Source: Idiomarina sp. A28L
Lineage (GTDB): Bacteria > Pseudomonadota > Gammaproteobacteria > Enterobacterales > Alteromonadaceae
Assembly (NCBI RefSeq): GCF_000218785.1
Contig: NZ_AFPO01000011.1
Span: forward strand, 124,001 to 188,000
Direction: 5' to 3'
Length of the DNA: 64,000 nt
In this document: positions 1 to 10,815 of the stretch, piece by piece
Layout: the number at the start of each line of letters is the position of its first letter
Position numbering within the stretch: the first letter of the stretch is position 1
Notes under the pieces: model-generated
The model's database searches: none
The model's input: only the letters and a program-made list of their open reading frames with translations
What the model was told of the DNA's origin: nothing
Program-made: the position numbers and the translations under genes

Positions 1-1
1 G

Positions 2-583
<582 letters not shown>

Positions 584-595
584 GCCTATATCGGT

Positions 596-1288
596 ATGGT
601 AAATAAAACGGGGCAATCGGAAATATTTAATCCGGTTGGATTTGATAGCCAGTTCGCTGAGTTATGCAACGCACTTTATGCGTCAGAGCTATTGCAGCTT
701 AGTGAATTGGACCGAAATCACCCACAGGGTGGAGATATCCGTTTATTACGCCGCCGTTTAGGAAGCATGAGTTATTATGTGCAAAGGGCGGCACACGCGC
801 TTTTAGTGAGTGCCGCTAATCCGAATCAGATTCTTCAGCTTGATGTTCACAGCGGCCACTGGTTAATAAAACAAAAACCGCAACCTCCAAAATTATCCCT
901 TGCGCATACAACCACCGCAGACGCTAAAAATCAAAAGCTTGCTGATTGGTTAAAGGTAAATGCAAAGCTTGCGCTGCCGCTTCCTGTCTATGTAGAATCT
1001 TCTGATGTTGTTCGTATCTCTCTCGATTCTATTGATGAGGTGGATTTAGAGAACCGCAAATTGCACCTGAATCAGTGGGGTTGGTTTGATTTCGAAGGTG
1101 TAAGTAAAGAAGATTCGCAACTACGCTTGTTGATACCTGATAGGGCAACCATGAGTGCCGCTTGTTGTGGACACCAGTGGAACGCAAAAGGGCGTATTCA
1201 GCCTTATTCGCTTAGTTTGCGTACGAAATTGCTCAGCGCAACGGTTGTTTGGCCTAAGTTTACTTCGGTTGGCAAGTTGCCCTTTTAA
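596..1288 (+). CDS. Conserved-looking hypothetical protein between eno and ftsB
   Basis: A 230-residue protein that I do not recognise. It has no signal peptide, no convincing membrane segment and no nucleotide-binding motif. The N-terminal third is rich in Leu, Arg and Glu and looks helical (around residues 18-70, including RLLRRRLGSM). The middle (about 95-110) is Lys/Ala-rich and could be a linker. The C-terminal half has alternating hydrophobic residues typical of beta strands and a CCGH cluster near residue 190. Codon use looks like that of its neighbours, so it is probably a real gene. It starts 13 bases after eno and could be co-transcribed with it. Function unknown. Confidence 0.7.
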   Translation: MVNKTGQSEIFNPVGFDSQFAELCNALYASELLQLSELDRNHPQGGDIRLLRRRLGSMSYYVQRAAHALLVSAANPNQILQLDVHSGHWLIKQKPQPPKLSLAHTTTADAKNQKLADWLKVNAKLALPLPVYVESSDVVRISLDSIDEVDLENRKLHLNQWGWFDFEGVSKEDSQLRLLIPDRATMSAACCGHQWNAKGRIQPYSLSLRTKLLSATVVWPKFTSVGKLPF

Positions 1289-1343
1289 CCACTTCGTGTC
1301 GGTGGTAGATTAAAGTTATAGAATGTTTTGGTGTGTTGTAATC

Positions 1344-1378
1344 ATACTTCTATTCAGGCGATTTAGTACCAGAAGTAT
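1344..1378. repeat. 8-bp inverted repeat upstream of ftsB
   Basis: The arms ATACTTCT (1344-1351) and AGAAGTAT (1371-1378) are perfect complements separated by 19 bases, in the 114-base gap before ftsB and ending 24 bases ahead of its start codon. There is no T-run, so it is not an obvious terminator. It could be an operator or mRNA leader structure for the ftsB-ispD-ispF group. Confidence 0.35.
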
Positions 1379-1402
1379 AATTGCTCATTACCTGAGGGTG
1401 CC

Positions 1403-1696
1403 ATGCGCTTACTAACAGTTATTATTATTGGGTTAGTGTTAGCTTTACAATACCGAATTTGGTTCGGTGATTACGGTATGAAAGATTACCGAGAGCTGCA
1501 ACGAGATGTTGCGCGCCAAGAACTAACCAATGAAACCTTGAACCAACGAAATCAGCTTATCGCTGCCGATATTGATGATTTACGCAATGCCATGGAAGCA
1601 GTAGAAGAGCGTGCTCGTAATGAGCTTGGATTAGTTCGCCCAGAAGAAACCTTCTTTCGCTTAATCAGTGTTGAAGAACAGGAACCAGATGCATGA
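1403..1696 (+). CDS. ftsB: Cell division protein FtsB
   Basis: FtsB is a small bitopic inner-membrane protein that joins FtsL and FtsQ in the divisome and helps activate septal peptidoglycan synthesis. The 97-residue product has a short cytoplasmic start, one membrane helix (about residues 3-20, LLTVIIIGLVLALQYRIWFG), and then a periplasmic coiled coil rich in Glu, Asn, Gln and Leu (about 28-75), exactly the FtsB plan. The length is normal. A GAGG-type ribosome site precedes the ATG at 1403. Its stop overlaps the ispD start (ATGA, 1693-1696), the usual ftsB-ispD coupling in gammaproteobacteria. Confidence 0.95.
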   Translation: MRLLTVIIIGLVLALQYRIWFGDYGMKDYRELQRDVARQELTNETLNQRNQLIAADIDDLRNAMEAVEERARNELGLVRPEETFFRLISVEEQEPDA

Positions 1697-2424
1697 TCGC
1701 AGTAATCCCGGCCGCGGGAATTGGCCAGCGGATGGGAGCCGCCCTTCCTAAGCAGTATCTTCAATGCTTAGGCTCCACATTACTCGACCACACGATTTGT
1801 GCACTGCTTGCAGAAGCGCGAATAAGCAAAATCTATATTGCCCTCCAAAGCGATGATTTATGGTTCGAAGATAGCCGTTATGCCCATGCTGAGAAAATAG
1901 AACGGGTTACGGGTGGCAGTACTCGCTCGGAATCAGTTTTAAGCGCGTTATCGGTGGCTTTAGAAACATTTCCCAAAACCTGCTTGGTTGCGGTTCATGA
2001 TGCCGCTCGGCCATGCTTACCGCCAACTTTATTTAGCCAGCTATTAGATGTAGCGCAAGAGCACCCAGAACAGGGCGCTCTGCTGGCGTTGCCTGTGCGT
2101 GATACTGTTAAGTATGTGGAGCAACCTAATACGGATGATGTAAATAGCACTACTGCGCCACTATCGGTAATATCGAAAACGCTCGATCGAGAAAATATTT
2201 GGCTAGCGCAAACGCCGCAAGTATTTCGATTGGGCGATCTTCAGCGAGCGCTTACATTAGCAACGCAACAAGGCGTGAGTATTACAGATGAGGCTTCAGC
2301 TATGGAAGCTCAGGGCGTGCAACCCATTTTAGTGAGGGGAAGCCAAATGGTGATGAAAGTAACTGAGCCTGAAGATTTAGCATTAATTGAATTCTATCTA
2401 GCAAAAACTGTACAGAAGATTTAA
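1693..2424 (+). CDS. ispD: 2-C-methyl-D-erythritol 4-phosphate cytidylyltransferase IspD
   Basis: IspD transfers CMP from CTP to methylerythritol phosphate in the non-mevalonate isoprenoid pathway. The 243-residue protein opens with the nucleotide-binding loop [11 protein letters not shown] (about 5-15) followed by PKQY, whose lysine is catalytic in the family. Further landmarks are VHDAARPC (about 100-107), ALPVRDTVK and AQTPQVFR (about 175-182), then TDEASAME. All belong to the GT-A-like cytidylyltransferase fold. The start overlaps the ftsB stop by 4 bases and ispF follows 13 bases later, so the two MEP-pathway genes are co-translated or nearly so. Confidence 0.97.
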   Translation: MIAVIPAAGIGQRMGAALPKQYLQCLGSTLLDHTICALLAEARISKIYIALQSDDLWFEDSRYAHAEKIERVTGGSTRSESVLSALSVALETFPKTCLVAVHDAARPCLPPTLFSQLLDVAQEHPEQGALLALPVRDTVKYVEQPNTDDVNSTTAPLSVISKTLDRENIWLAQTPQVFRLGDLQRALTLATQQGVSITDEASAMEAQGVQPILVRGSQMVMKVTEPEDLALIEFYLAKTVQKI

Positions 2425-2437
2425 AGGGGTAGCCACG

Positions 2438-2929
2438 GTGCGAATAGGGCAAGGTTTTGATGTACATAAATTTGGTGGTGAGGGCCCGGTTGTTCTTGCT
2501 GGGGTTCCTATTGCGTGTGATCAGGGCCTAATTGCGCATTCTGATGGTGATGTGGTGTTGCACGCCGTGTGTGATGCGTTACTCGGGGCGATAGGCCAGG
2601 GCGATATTGGGGTTTGGTTTCCTGATACCGACGAAGAATTTGCTGGTGCTGATAGTGCCCTGTTACTAAAAAAGATTTGGGCCGCAGTAGATAAAGAAGG
2701 TTACCAATTGGGTAATTTAGATATAACTGTTATTTGCCAGAAGCCAAAGATAAACCCACATCGAGAAGCAATGCGCACACGTGTTGCTGAAATTCTAGGT
2801 GTGCAACAAGCAAACGTAAATATTAAAGCCACAACTACTGAAGGGCTTGGTTTTACTGGCCGTAGTGAAGGAATAGCAAGTATGGCGGTGGTATTGTTAG
2901 TTCCTATTAATGAATTGAATAAGCAGTAA
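2438..2929 (+). CDS. ispF: 2-C-methyl-D-erythritol 2,4-cyclodiphosphate synthase IspF
   Basis: IspF closes the cyclodiphosphate ring of the MEP pathway, acting as a homotrimer with a zinc site. The 163-residue protein starts with GTG at 2438, because the family N-terminus [12 protein letters not shown] begins there. Zinc ligands are visible as Asp8, His10 and His42 (in DGDVVLHAV). The C-terminal [18 protein letters not shown] stretch that contacts CDP is intact. Length is typical. It sits between ispD and truD, 11 bases before the latter. Confidence 0.97.
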   Translation: MRIGQGFDVHKFGGEGPVVLAGVPIACDQGLIAHSDGDVVLHAVCDALLGAIGQGDIGVWFPDTDEEFAGADSALLLKKIWAAVDKEGYQLGNLDITVICQKPKINPHREAMRTRVAEILGVQQANVNIKATTTEGLGFTGRSEGIASMAVVLLVPINELNKQ

Positions 2930-2940
2930 GGAAGTATTAA

Positions 2941-4068
2941 ATGAGCCAATCGGCGCAAGCAACAAACTCAACTAATAATGCGCAAGAATGGCATGGTGAA
3001 TGGCAACGTAAATATTCAGGTGCGGTACCGAAAGGGGTGTTCAAACACCAGCATAGTGATTTTATTGTTCATGAAACTTTAGGTTTCACACCTGAACCGG
3101 TAGAGAAAGGCCAACACCATTGGCTATTCCTTGAAAAAGAAGGCGTGAACACTGCGCAAGTAGCAAAAAATATAGCGCGCTATGTGGGTATCTCGGCGCG
3201 TGATGTTAGTTTTTCCGGTATGAAAGATCGCTTCGGTATTACTCGCCAATGGTTCTCTGTAGAGCTTCCAGCATTAGCGGAGCCAGATTGGCAAACCTGC
3301 ATTACGGAAAGTTTTCCTTCTGGCTCAGTGCGGCTAATTGAGCATATTCGTAGCCATCGAAAGCTGCGAAGAGGTGTGCATAAAGCAAATGAGTTTCGTG
3401 TTGTTTTACGTGATATCGATGATATGGAATTGTTAGAGCAGCGCTTAGCTTTGATTGCTAACGGTGTGCCGAATTATTTTGGAGAGCAGCGATTTGGTAT
3501 AGAGCGGCAGAATTTAACTCAAGTTTTAGCTATGTTTGCGGGTAAACGCATCAAAAATCGTGATTTGCGTGGTATCTTGCTATCTTCAGCACGCTCTTGG
3601 TTATTTAATCATTATTTGAGCGCACGCATGATTGAACATAGCGATACATTGCTTACCGGTGATGTATTCATGCTTAGTGGCAGCCATTCCTTTTTTACTG
3701 CGGCAGAAATTGATGCAGAAATTGAAGGTCGTGTAACAAGTGCAGATATCCAGATTACTGGGCCTTTGTATGGTGATGGTGAGATTTTAGCTACAGGTGT
3801 TTCAGCAGCATTCGAGCAAGCAGTAATGGTTAAGTGGCCAGAATTTACTGATGGGTTGCGCAAAGCACGTTTGAAGCAAGAACGCCGAGTTTTATTTTTG
3901 CAGCCTGAGAAATTCGTATGGGAGTTGCAAGAAGAGGGTGTTGTGGCGTTAAGCTTCACATTACCTACGGGTACTTTTGCCACCGCTTTATTAGCGGAAC
4001 TCGGTGATTTTGTTAGCGGTGAACGTAAAGAATTTAATGAGGCGAAAGATGAGAATTCTACTCAGTAA
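2941..4068 (+). CDS. truD: tRNA pseudouridine(13) synthase TruD
   Basis: TruD isomerises U13 of tRNA-Glu to pseudouridine. The 375-residue protein carries the family hallmark FSGMKDRFGITRQWFS, with the catalytic aspartate at residue 96, and the conserved NYFGEQRFG (about 178-186) and RSWLFNHYLSARM (about 220-232) stretches of the TruD insertion domain. It is slightly longer than the E. coli protein because of a polar N-terminal extension (SQSAQATNSTNNAQ) that may be disordered. The ATG at 2941 follows AGGAAG. The last 20 bases overlap the start of surE, as is common in this cluster. Confidence 0.95.
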   Translation: MSQSAQATNSTNNAQEWHGEWQRKYSGAVPKGVFKHQHSDFIVHETLGFTPEPVEKGQHHWLFLEKEGVNTAQVAKNIARYVGISARDVSFSGMKDRFGITRQWFSVELPALAEPDWQTCITESFPSGSVRLIEHIRSHRKLRRGVHKANEFRVVLRDIDDMELLEQRLALIANGVPNYFGEQRFGIERQNLTQVLAMFAGKRIKNRDLRGILLSSARSWLFNHYLSARMIEHSDTLLTGDVFMLSGSHSFFTAAEIDAEIEGRVTSADIQITGPLYGDGEILATGVSAAFEQAVMVKWPEFTDGLRKARLKQERRVLFLQPEKFVWELQEEGVVALSFTLPTGTFATALLAELGDFVSGERKEFNEAKDENSTQ

Positions 4069-4798
4069 CGACGATGGTGTGCGCGCTCCAGGTTTGGCGG
4101 CGTTGTATCAAGCATTAAAAGATATTGCTGATGTTACCGTTATAGCACCTGATCGAAACTGTTCAGGTGCAAGTAATTCGCTAACCTTGCACAGCCCACT
4201 TCGTGTTGAACAGTTAGAAAATGGCTTTTTTTCGGTAAATGGAACGCCCACCGATTGCGTGCATATTGGTACTAATTCGCCTTTGGGTGAAGCGCCGGAT
4301 TTAGTGGTTTCAGGCATCAATGACGCACCGAATATGGGTGATGATGTAATTTACTCTGGCACTGTGGCTGCGGCTACTGAGGGGCGCTTTGTTGGGTTGC
4401 CGGCAATTGCGGTTTCTATGGGTGAACACGGCCATGATTATTACGAAACTGCGGCACAGGTAGTAGCTGATCTAATCAAAAAACTACAAAAAGAGCCGTT
4501 ACAATCGGATTTTGTGCTGAATGTGAATGTACCTTATGTGCCATTTAGCGAAATTAAAGGCACTCAGCTTACTCGCTTAGGGCGTCGTCATCGTGCTGAA
4601 AATATGGTGCGCGATAGCGACCCGTGGGGCCGCGAGATTTTTTGGTATGGTTTGGTGGGGCCACAGCGAGATGATGGGCCGGGTACCGATTTCGCCGCTG
4701 TACGTGAAGGCTATGTATCGATTACACCATTAACAGTTGATATGACAGCACGTGATGATGAAGAACGTGTGCAAAAGTGGTTAGATAAAACAAAATGA
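4049..4798 (+). CDS. surE: 5'/3'-nucleotidase SurE
   Basis: SurE is a metal-dependent nucleotidase and exopolyphosphatase linked to stationary-phase survival. I place the start at 4049, because the family N-terminus [15 protein letters not shown] begins there. The frame is open further upstream (from 4004), but that part lies inside truD and resembles nothing. The DDG metal site (Asp8, Asp9), the [11 protein letters not shown] substrate loop (about 80-90) and the [21 protein letters not shown] core are all present. The product is 249 residues, normal for the family. It overlaps truD by 20 bases and pcm by 4 bases. Confidence 0.95.
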   Translation: MRILLSNDDGVRAPGLAALYQALKDIADVTVIAPDRNCSGASNSLTLHSPLRVEQLENGFFSVNGTPTDCVHIGTNSPLGEAPDLVVSGINDAPNMGDDVIYSGTVAAATEGRFVGLPAIAVSMGEHGHDYYETAAQVVADLIKKLQKEPLQSDFVLNVNVPYVPFSEIKGTQLTRLGRRHRAENMVRDSDPWGREIFWYGLVGPQRDDGPGTDFAAVREGYVSITPLTVDMTARDDEERVQKWLDKTK

Positions 4799-5436
4799 GA
4801 GTAAACAACCATCAGGGAATGGCTCGCAAGCTGGTAAAGAAGCTTAGAGATCTTGGTATTGATGATGAGCAGGTGCTGGCGGTAATGGAGCAGTTACCGA
4901 GGCATGAATTTATGCCCGAATCACTTGCGCATCAAGCTTACGATAACAATGCGTTACCGATTGGCAACGGCCAAACTATTTCTCAACCGTTTATGGTTGC
5001 GAAGATGACCAGCTTGATAATGAAAAATGCACCGAGAAAAGTGCTCGAGATTGGCACCGGTTCGGGTTATCAAACAGCGGTACTTGCTAAATTGGTTGCT
5101 CATGTGTATTCGGTTGAGCGAATAAGCACATTACAGTATCAGGCGAACCGACGGTTGCAGCGCATGGATCTACATAATATATCCATGCGCCACGGAGATG
5201 GTTGGCAGGGCTGGCCGAGCAAAGCACCTTTCGATGCCATTATTGTTACTGCGGCAGCCGCTCATGTGCCAGAAGATTTAATTACGCAGCTCAGTGAAGA
5301 TGGCGGTAGGCTGGTAATTCCGGTAGGCGAGCATACACAAGAATTGTTATTAGTGGAGCGCAATGGTGATGAATTTCAACAAAAGAGCGAAGGTTCGGTT
5401 CGCTTTGTGCCCTTATTAAAAGGTGATTTAGCTTGA
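4795..5436 (+). CDS. pcm: Protein-L-isoaspartate O-methyltransferase
   Basis: Pcm methylates isoaspartyl residues in damaged proteins using S-adenosylmethionine, starting their repair. The 213-residue protein has the PRHEFMPES entry motif (about 35-43), the substrate loop [12 protein letters not shown] (about 58-69), the SAM-binding [14 protein letters not shown] (about 82-95), VERI after the second strand, and the [12 protein letters not shown] and GGRLVIPVG blocks. All are diagnostic. The ATG overlaps the surE stop (ATGA). The surE-pcm-nlpD-rpoS order is a widely conserved stationary-phase cluster in gammaproteobacteria. Confidence 0.96.
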   Translation: MRVNNHQGMARKLVKKLRDLGIDDEQVLAVMEQLPRHEFMPESLAHQAYDNNALPIGNGQTISQPFMVAKMTSLIMKNAPRKVLEIGTGSGYQTAVLAKLVAHVYSVERISTLQYQANRRLQRMDLHNISMRHGDGWQGWPSKAPFDAIIVTAAAAHVPEDLITQLSEDGGRLVIPVGEHTQELLLVERNGDEFQQKSEGSVRFVPLLKGDLA

Positions 5437-5442
5437 AGGCCG

Positions 5443-5466
5443 ATGCATGGTATTTACACCATGCGT
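5443..5466 (+). other. Hairpin in the pcm-nlpD gap
   Basis: GCATGGT (5445-5451) and ACCATGC (5458-5464) are perfect complements around a 6-base loop; an outer A-T and T-G pair extend the stem to 9. It lies 8 bases after the pcm stop. No T-run follows, so it is more likely an mRNA processing or stabilising structure, or a weak terminator, than a strong intrinsic terminator. Confidence 0.45.
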
Positions 5467-5567
5467 GATTCCGGTGGCTTTTCTAGTGGGGGCTGCTACG
5501 GTTATTTTGGTAGATTTCATTCAATAAAATGCTAATAATTAGTTAAAATTCAGGGAGCAAGGCCGCT

Positions 5568-6461
5568 ATGCTAAGGATACTGCGAAGGCTACAACCCACA
5601 ATGCATTTTTCATGTAGGATACCGGTATTTGTAGCTTTTGCTTTTCTACTCACCCTCGTTGGCTGTAGTTCACCGCACACACCCGCTCCGGTAGAATCAG
5701 TTTACCGAGGTTCAACCTTTCATGATTATCAACGTGCATCTCTTTCCAGCGATGTATATACAGTTCAACGCGGTGAAACTTTGTACGCGATTGCGTTTCG
5801 TGCAAATATGGATCTGCGTGATATAGCACGCTTAAACAACCTTAGCGAACCTTACACAATCTATGTTGGCCAAGAGCTCCGCTTGCGAGCGGAAACGAGC
5901 AGAACGGCTGTAGCTAGAAATAATCGGAATAACAATTCCGCTACATCCGATACAAATGTTATAACCACACCTGTTGCCACTAATTCTTCTAGAGAGTATG
6001 GTAGTACGATATCACCCACGGAAAATGATACAAAACAACCACCTGCTGTAGCAGCTAGCGTTCCCCGTCAGCGAACCGTTGCAACAGCTGATATCCGATG
6101 GCGCTGGCCCTCACAAGCAAGGGTTACAAGGCGTTTTTCCACCCATGAAACGGGTGGGCAAGGTATGGAGTTTAGTGGGCGGAGAGGCGATTCTGTAATT
6201 GCAGCAGCGCCTGGTAGGGTGGTTTATGTTGGTACTGCATTACGGGGTTATGGGCAGTTAATAATTTTGAAACATAATGATGATTATATCACTGCTTATG
6301 GGCACAACGATCAACTTATGGTAGCAGAACAACAGTGGGTTGAAGCTGGGCAGCAAATAGCAACCATGGGCAGTAGCGGAAGAGACGATGTTCGCTTGAG
6401 GTTTGAGCTTCGCTTCCGCGGTAATTCGGTAAACCCGGAGAATTATTTACCACGCCGGTGA
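5568..6461 (+). CDS. nlpD: Murein hydrolase activator NlpD (lipoprotein, LysM + degenerate LytM)
   Basis: NlpD is an outer-membrane lipoprotein that activates the amidase AmiC at the septum. The 297-residue protein has a basic N-terminus, a hydrophobic stretch and the lipobox LVGC (Cys33). One LysM domain binds peptidoglycan (about 64-107, [14 protein letters not shown] to VGQELRL). A Thr/Asn/Ser-rich linker (about 110-170) leads to a C-terminal M23/LytM domain (about 175-297). That domain lacks zinc ligands: the usual HxxxD is replaced around GMEFSG, and the HxH of active enzymes reads RLRFE, as expected for a regulator rather than an enzyme. The ATG at 5568 follows GGGAG and AAGG. In E. coli nlpD contains the main rpoS promoter; I could not place it here. 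Confidence 0.93.
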   Translation: MLRILRRLQPTMHFSCRIPVFVAFAFLLTLVGCSSPHTPAPVESVYRGSTFHDYQRASLSSDVYTVQRGETLYAIAFRANMDLRDIARLNNLSEPYTIYVGQELRLRAETSRTAVARNNRNNNSATSDTNVITTPVATNSSREYGSTISPTENDTKQPPAVAASVPRQRTVATADIRWRWPSQARVTRRFSTHETGGQGMEFSGRRGDSVIAAAPGRVVYVGTALRGYGQLIILKHNDDYITAYGHNDQLMVAEQQWVEAGQQIATMGSSGRDDVRLRFELRFRGNSVNPENYLPRR

Positions 6462-6493
6462 TGGTAAAAAGGAAGTGTTTAGGAGTAGAGAGC

Positions 6494-7489
6494 ATGCGCG
6501 ACAAGGAAAAAAGTGATCAAGATAATGATGAAACTGAAGTTGCTGATGATTTGGAATTTTCAGTTGATGAGAGTAGCTTAGTAGATAAAGATGGCGAAGA
6601 AATTGATGCTGAGCTTGAAGAAGCGTTAGCTTCAAAAGCCAAATATCAGCGTAAACTTGATGCCACTCAAATGTATTTGAGCGAAATTGGTTTTTCTCCG
6701 CTGCTTACCGCGGAAGAAGAGGTTTTCTTCTCGCGTAAAGCTTTAAAAGGTGATGCCAAAGCTCGTCAGCGAATGATTGAAAGTAACTTGCGCTTAGTAG
6801 TTAAGATTGCTCGCCGTTACCATAATAGAGGTTTAGCACTGCTTGATTTAATCGAAGAGGGCAACCTTGGATTGATTAGAGCAGTAGAAAAGTTTGATCC
6901 TGAGCGAGGCTTTCGCTTCTCAACCTACGCAACTTGGTGGATTCGGCAAACCATAGAACGCGCTATTATGAATCAAACACGCACTATTCGCCTGCCTATT
7001 CATGTTGTTAAAGAACTAAATATCTACCTACGAGCAGCTCGTGAATTAGCGCAAAAGCTCGAACACGAGCCTACTGCCGAAGATATAGCCTTCAGTTTGA
7101 ACTTACCTGTGGAAGATGTGAACAAGATGCTACGCTTGAACGAGCGCATTGCATCTGTTGATACGCCATTAGCCGGTGATGGCGAAAAAGGTTTATTAGA
7201 TATTATTGCCGATGAAGTTTCCGGTAGCCCAGAAGGTATTCTGCAAGATGATGATTTACGCGAACGCTTGATGGTGTGGCTAGAAGCGCTAAATACGAAA
7301 CAAAAAGAAGTGCTCGCGCGCCGATTTGGGCTCTTAGGCTATGAACCTGCAACGCTTGAAGAAGTTGGCAAAGAAATAGGCCTTACCCGCGAACGGGTTA
7401 GGCAGATACAAGTTGAAGCATTGCGGCGCTTGAAAGAAGTGATGATACAGCAGGGGCTTTCAAACGATTCTGTTTTCTCTGATGATTAA
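6494..7489 (+). CDS. rpoS: RNA polymerase sigma factor RpoS
   Basis: RpoS is the general-stress and stationary-phase sigma factor. I choose the ATG at 6494 because AGGAG lies at 6481-6485, 8 bases upstream; the frame is open to a GTG at 6458 that overlaps the nlpD stop. The 331-residue protein has an acidic N-terminus (about 1-45), region 1.2 ([17 protein letters not shown]), region 2 ([16 protein letters not shown] to [17 protein letters not shown]), the RpoS-typical [12 protein letters not shown], region 3, and a region 4 helix-turn-helix ([26 protein letters not shown]). Length and architecture are normal. Its TAA overlaps the stop of convergent mutS, so neither gene has a separate downstream spacer. 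Confidence 0.97.
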   Translation: MRDKEKSDQDNDETEVADDLEFSVDESSLVDKDGEEIDAELEEALASKAKYQRKLDATQMYLSEIGFSPLLTAEEEVFFSRKALKGDAKARQRMIESNLRLVVKIARRYHNRGLALLDLIEEGNLGLIRAVEKFDPERGFRFSTYATWWIRQTIERAIMNQTRTIRLPIHVVKELNIYLRAARELAQKLEHEPTAEDIAFSLNLPVEDVNKMLRLNERIASVDTPLAGDGEKGLLDIIADEVSGSPEGILQDDDLRERLMVWLEALNTKQKEVLARRFGLLGYEPATLEEVGKEIGLTRERVRQIQVEALRRLKEVMIQQGLSNDSVFSDD

Positions 7490-10143
7490 TTACTCGTAGG
7501 TTTCAGTTGTTTTAAATCATAGAGCAATTCAAGCGCTTGCTTGGGTGTTAGCTCATCGGGATTGTGGGTATCAAGCATCGCTATTCTGGGATCGGGCTCA
7601 CTGCGGTGTTCAATTTCTGGCTCAAATGCGAGCTTACCCTGTTCTTCATTATTGCTAATGCGTTGGCGTGCATTTGTCGGCAGTTGTACCGCTTCCTCGG
7701 TTAGTACCGCCTTTTCATTAATTTGCGAAATAGTTTTATCAGGGCCATTTTCATCCGCTCTTTCTAGCGAAGCCAACCTTAATTTTGCCCTTTGTAACAC
7801 AGGTTCAGGAACCCCTGCTAAACGCGCAACCTGCAAGCCGAAACTGCGGCTGGCTGGCCCTTGGCGCATATGATACTGGAAAGCTACAGTATCGCCATGC
7901 TCGGTGGCATCAACATGAATGTTAGCGGTAAAAGGTAATAGCTCTGCCAGTTGGGTAAGCTCGAAATAGTGTGTTGCAAATAGCGTCATTGCCTCTTTTT
8001 CAGCGAGAGCCTCCGCACTCGCCCAAGCTAATGCAAGGCCATCGTAAGTAGATGTTCCACGGCCAATTTCGTCCATTAATACTAATGAATTCGCACTTGC
8101 ATTGTGCAGTATATTTGCGGTTTCTGTCATTTCCACCATAAATGTAGAACGGCCCGATGCTAGTTCGTCGGCGGCACCAATGCGGGTAAAAATTCTATCT
8201 ATAGGCCCCATTGTTGCTGATTTTGCTGGTACAAATGACCCGGTATGAGCGAGCAACGCAATAATCGCTGTTTGCCGCATGTAGGTAGATTTTCCACCCA
8301 TGTTTGGACCGGTAATTATCTTTAAGCGTTTTGTTTTATCAAAGTGTACATCGTTTGCAATAAAGGGAGTTTCTGAAAATGCTTCAACCACTGGGTGACG
8401 GCCAGCGTCGATATGGAGCTCATTTGCTGAGGTAAATTTTGGCTGAACATAATTTAAAGTAGTAGCCCGCTCACTGAAGCACGCGAATACATCAAGTTCG
8501 GCTAAGCGGTAAGACGTTGCTTGTAGCTCACCAAGAGGTTTTTGCAGCTCGTTGAGAATGCTTTGGTACAACTGCTTTTCAAGTGCTAACGAGCGGCTTT
8601 GGCTTTGTAACACCTGTTCTTCAAATTCTTTCAGCTCAGGAATAATATAACGCTCGGCATTTTTAAGAGTTTGCCTGCGTTGGTACTCTGGTGGAACCCG
8701 ATCTGCGGCTAAGCGGCTCAATTCGATATAAAAACCGTGTACTTTGTTGTAGCCGATTTTTAAATTTTGAATACCGGTGCGCACTCGTTCTCGTTGTGCT
8801 AATTGTTCTAATTCTGCGTTTCCGCCAGCACTTAGCTCTCGATAATGATCGAGATCAGAATGATAGCCTTCGCGAATAACCCCGCCATCACGAATTAGCA
8901 CTGGTGGATTATCATTAATTGATTGCGCCAAAAGATGGTGAATTGATTCAAAGATATTAAATTCAGGGCACACATTGGCAAGATTATATTCACGAATATG
9001 CTGGTTTATTGTTGGTAGCAAAGAAAGGGCATTACGTAAACGTGTTAAATCTCTAGGGCGAGCTGTTTGCAGCGCTACCCGCGCCAAAATCCGCTCAAGA
9101 TCGCCGATATCACGCAAGCATAGCTGTAGCGCTTGCCATGCACCTGTTTCTTTTAAAGCGGCTACAACCTGCAAGCGTTGTTGCAAGCGATCAATATTAC
9201 GTAAAGGACGGTGCAACCAACGTTGTAACAAACGGCTTCCCATGGGGGTTTTGGTTTGATCGATCACTGAAGCTAGGGTATGGGTACTCGTACCTTGCAG
9301 GTTTTTGGTGAGCTCTAAATTACGGCGGGTAACGCTATCAAGATGAATGGCATCACGCGCAAATTCTTGCTGAATTTTTTGCAAGTGTGGCAATGCAGAG
9401 CGCTGGGTATCTTTTATGTACTGTAAAACACATCCTGCTGCACCAATACCAGCATGATTAGCATCTAAGCCAAAGCCAGATAAATCGTGGGTGCCGAACT
9501 GTCGAAGTAGGGCTTGCTCGGCGCTATCAGCAGAAAACTCCCAATCAGGCCTACGCCGCAGGCCGTTCATAACTTTGATACTAGCGGGTAAACTTAAGCT
9601 TTCAGGATAAAGCAATTCTGCCGGCTGTAAGCGTTCGAGCTCACTAATTAGAGCATCTGTATTGGTGTGGCTTGATAGAAAAAAGCGGCCGCTGGTGATA
9701 TCAACAGCTGATAGCCCCCAACTTTTGTTGCTTAGCTCAGCAATTGCTACTAATAGATTTTCTTGGAAGGGCTCTAATAAAGCTTCATCACTAACAGTAC
9801 CTGGCGTTACGATGCGCATTACTTTTCGTTCTACAGGGCCTTTGCTAGTAGCAGGATCACCAACCTGCTCGCAAATTGCCACCGATTCGCCAAGCTTTAT
9901 TAAACGCGCAAGATATCCTTCTACTGCATGGTAAGGAACGCCGGCCATAGGAATGGCATTGCCGCCTGATTGCCCGCGTTGGGTAAGCGTAATATCAAGT
10001 AGATCTGCAGCACGCTGGGCATCGTCAAAAAATAACTCATAAAAATCGCCCATTCGATAAAATAGCAAGATATCTGGATGCTCGGCTTTAATCGCGAGAT
10101 ACTGCTGCATCATCGGAGTATGTTTGGATGCTGAATCAGCCAT
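7486..10143 (-). CDS. mutS: DNA mismatch repair protein MutS
   Basis: MutS recognises mismatches and insertion loops and recruits MutL. The 885-residue protein contains the mismatch-reading motif near the N-terminus ([21 protein letters not shown], the FxE phenylalanine in GDFYELF, about residue 36), connector and lever domains, the clamp, and a C-terminal ABC ATPase with Walker [10 protein letters not shown] (612-620), Walker [14 protein letters not shown] and ATHYFEL. A tail with the family dimer region ends in [16 protein letters not shown], the C-terminal tetramerisation helix-loop-helix. Length is typical. The gene converges on rpoS with overlapping stop codons (shared bases 7486-7489). 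Placement of mutS next to rpoS is conserved across many gammaproteobacteria. Confidence 0.98.
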   Translation of the reverse strand: MADSASKHTPMMQQYLAIKAEHPDILLFYRMGDFYELFFDDAQRAADLLDITLTQRGQSGGNAIPMAGVPYHAVEGYLARLIKLGESVAICEQVGDPATSKGPVERKVMRIVTPGTVSDEALLEPFQENLLVAIAELSNKSWGLSAVDITSGRFFLSSHTNTDALISELERLQPAELLYPESLSLPASIKVMNGLRRRPDWEFSADSAEQALLRQFGTHDLSGFGLDANHAGIGAAGCVLQYIKDTQRSALPHLQKIQQEFARDAIHLDSVTRRNLELTKNLQGTSTHTLASVIDQTKTPMGSRLLQRWLHRPLRNIDRLQQRLQVVAALKETGAWQALQLCLRDIGDLERILARVALQTARPRDLTRLRNALSLLPTINQHIREYNLANVCPEFNIFESIHHLLAQSINDNPPVLIRDGGVIREGYHSDLDHYRELSAGGNAELEQLAQRERVRTGIQNLKIGYNKVHGFYIELSRLAADRVPPEYQRRQTLKNAERYIIPELKEFEEQVLQSQSRSLALEKQLYQSILNELQKPLGELQATSYRLAELDVFACFSERATTLNYVQPKFTSANELHIDAGRHPVVEAFSETPFIANDVHFDKTKRLKIITGPNMGGKSTYMRQTAIIALLAHTGSFVPAKSATMGPIDRIFTRIGAADELASGRSTFMVEMTETANILHNASANSLVLMDEIGRGTSTYDGLALAWASAEALAEKEAMTLFATHYFELTQLAELLPFTANIHVDATEHGDTVAFQYHMRQGPASRSFGLQVARLAGVPEPVLQRAKLRLASLERADENGPDKTISQINEKAVLTEEAVQLPTNARQRISNNEEQGKLAFEPEIEHRSEPDPRIAMLDTHNPDELTPKQALELLYDLKQLKPTSN

Positions 10144-10258
10144 AAATGCCTATAATTTTTTGTACAAATGTGTGAATGTTAATTCTATGCGCTTATCCGT
10201 TAATTTTCAGTAATAAATATGAATAGAATCAGAGATAAGCTTCACTCTAAGGTAGCCA

Positions 10259-10762
10259 ATGATAACAAAATACCAAGCAAAATCATTTGATAACGAAATA
10301 ATGAAAGCATTAAGCGAAAGCTTACAAAAACGTGGCTGGATGTTAGCTACAGCCGAATCCTGCACTGGCGGTGGTATTGCTGCAGCTTGTACTGATTTAT
10401 CGGGTAGTTCCGGTTGGTTTGAGGGCGGTATAGTTAGTTACAGTAACGCAATGAAATCTAACCTTTTAGGCGTTTCAGATAACCTCCTAAGCAACTTTGG
10501 AGCGGTATCACCTGAGTGCGCCGCTGCAATGGCGAAAGGCGTTTGTAAGTTATTGGGCGTAGCCGTTGGCGTAAGCACTACGGGTATTGCCGGGCCATCG
10601 GGCGGGAGTGCTGAGAAACCGGTTGGTATGGTTTGTTTTGGTTTTTCGGTTGCTGAAAATACATGGACCGATATCCAGTACTTTAACGGCGATCGTGATC
10701 AGATTAGGCAACAAACAGTGGCTTATGCGCTAAAAACGATAACCGATTATATTGTTAATTAA
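10259..10762 (+). CDS. pncC: Nicotinamide-nucleotide amidase PncC (CinA C-terminal family)
   Basis: This enzyme deamidates nicotinamide mononucleotide to nicotinate mononucleotide in pyridine nucleotide salvage. The 167-residue protein is the stand-alone CinA C-terminal domain. The active-site segment TAESCTGG has Ser34; SSGWFEGGIVSYSNAMK supplies the conserved lysine region, and TGIAGPSGGSAEKPVG is the second family signature. The N-terminal molybdopterin-like CinA domain is absent, as in E. coli YgaD. ATG at 10259 follows AAGG. The gene lies directly upstream of recA, an arrangement conserved in Alteromonadales and Enterobacterales, but recA has its own promoter here. Confidence 0.93.
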   Translation: MITKYQAKSFDNEIMKALSESLQKRGWMLATAESCTGGGIAAACTDLSGSSGWFEGGIVSYSNAMKSNLLGVSDNLLSNFGAVSPECAAAMAKGVCKLLGVAVGVSTTGIAGPSGGSAEKPVGMVCFGFSVAENTWTDIQYFNGDRDQIRQQTVAYALKTITDYIVN

Positions 10763-10815
10763 CAATATGATAGCTATAAAAAAAGAAATTTTTTGTAAGA
10801 AATAAGCGATCAAGC

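Noticed and set aside
10191-10240. GCTTATC/GATAAGC inverted repeat upstream of pncC
   Set aside because: The 7-bp arms are 36 bases apart, a chance-level match in an A+T-rich region, with no T-run or promoter relation.
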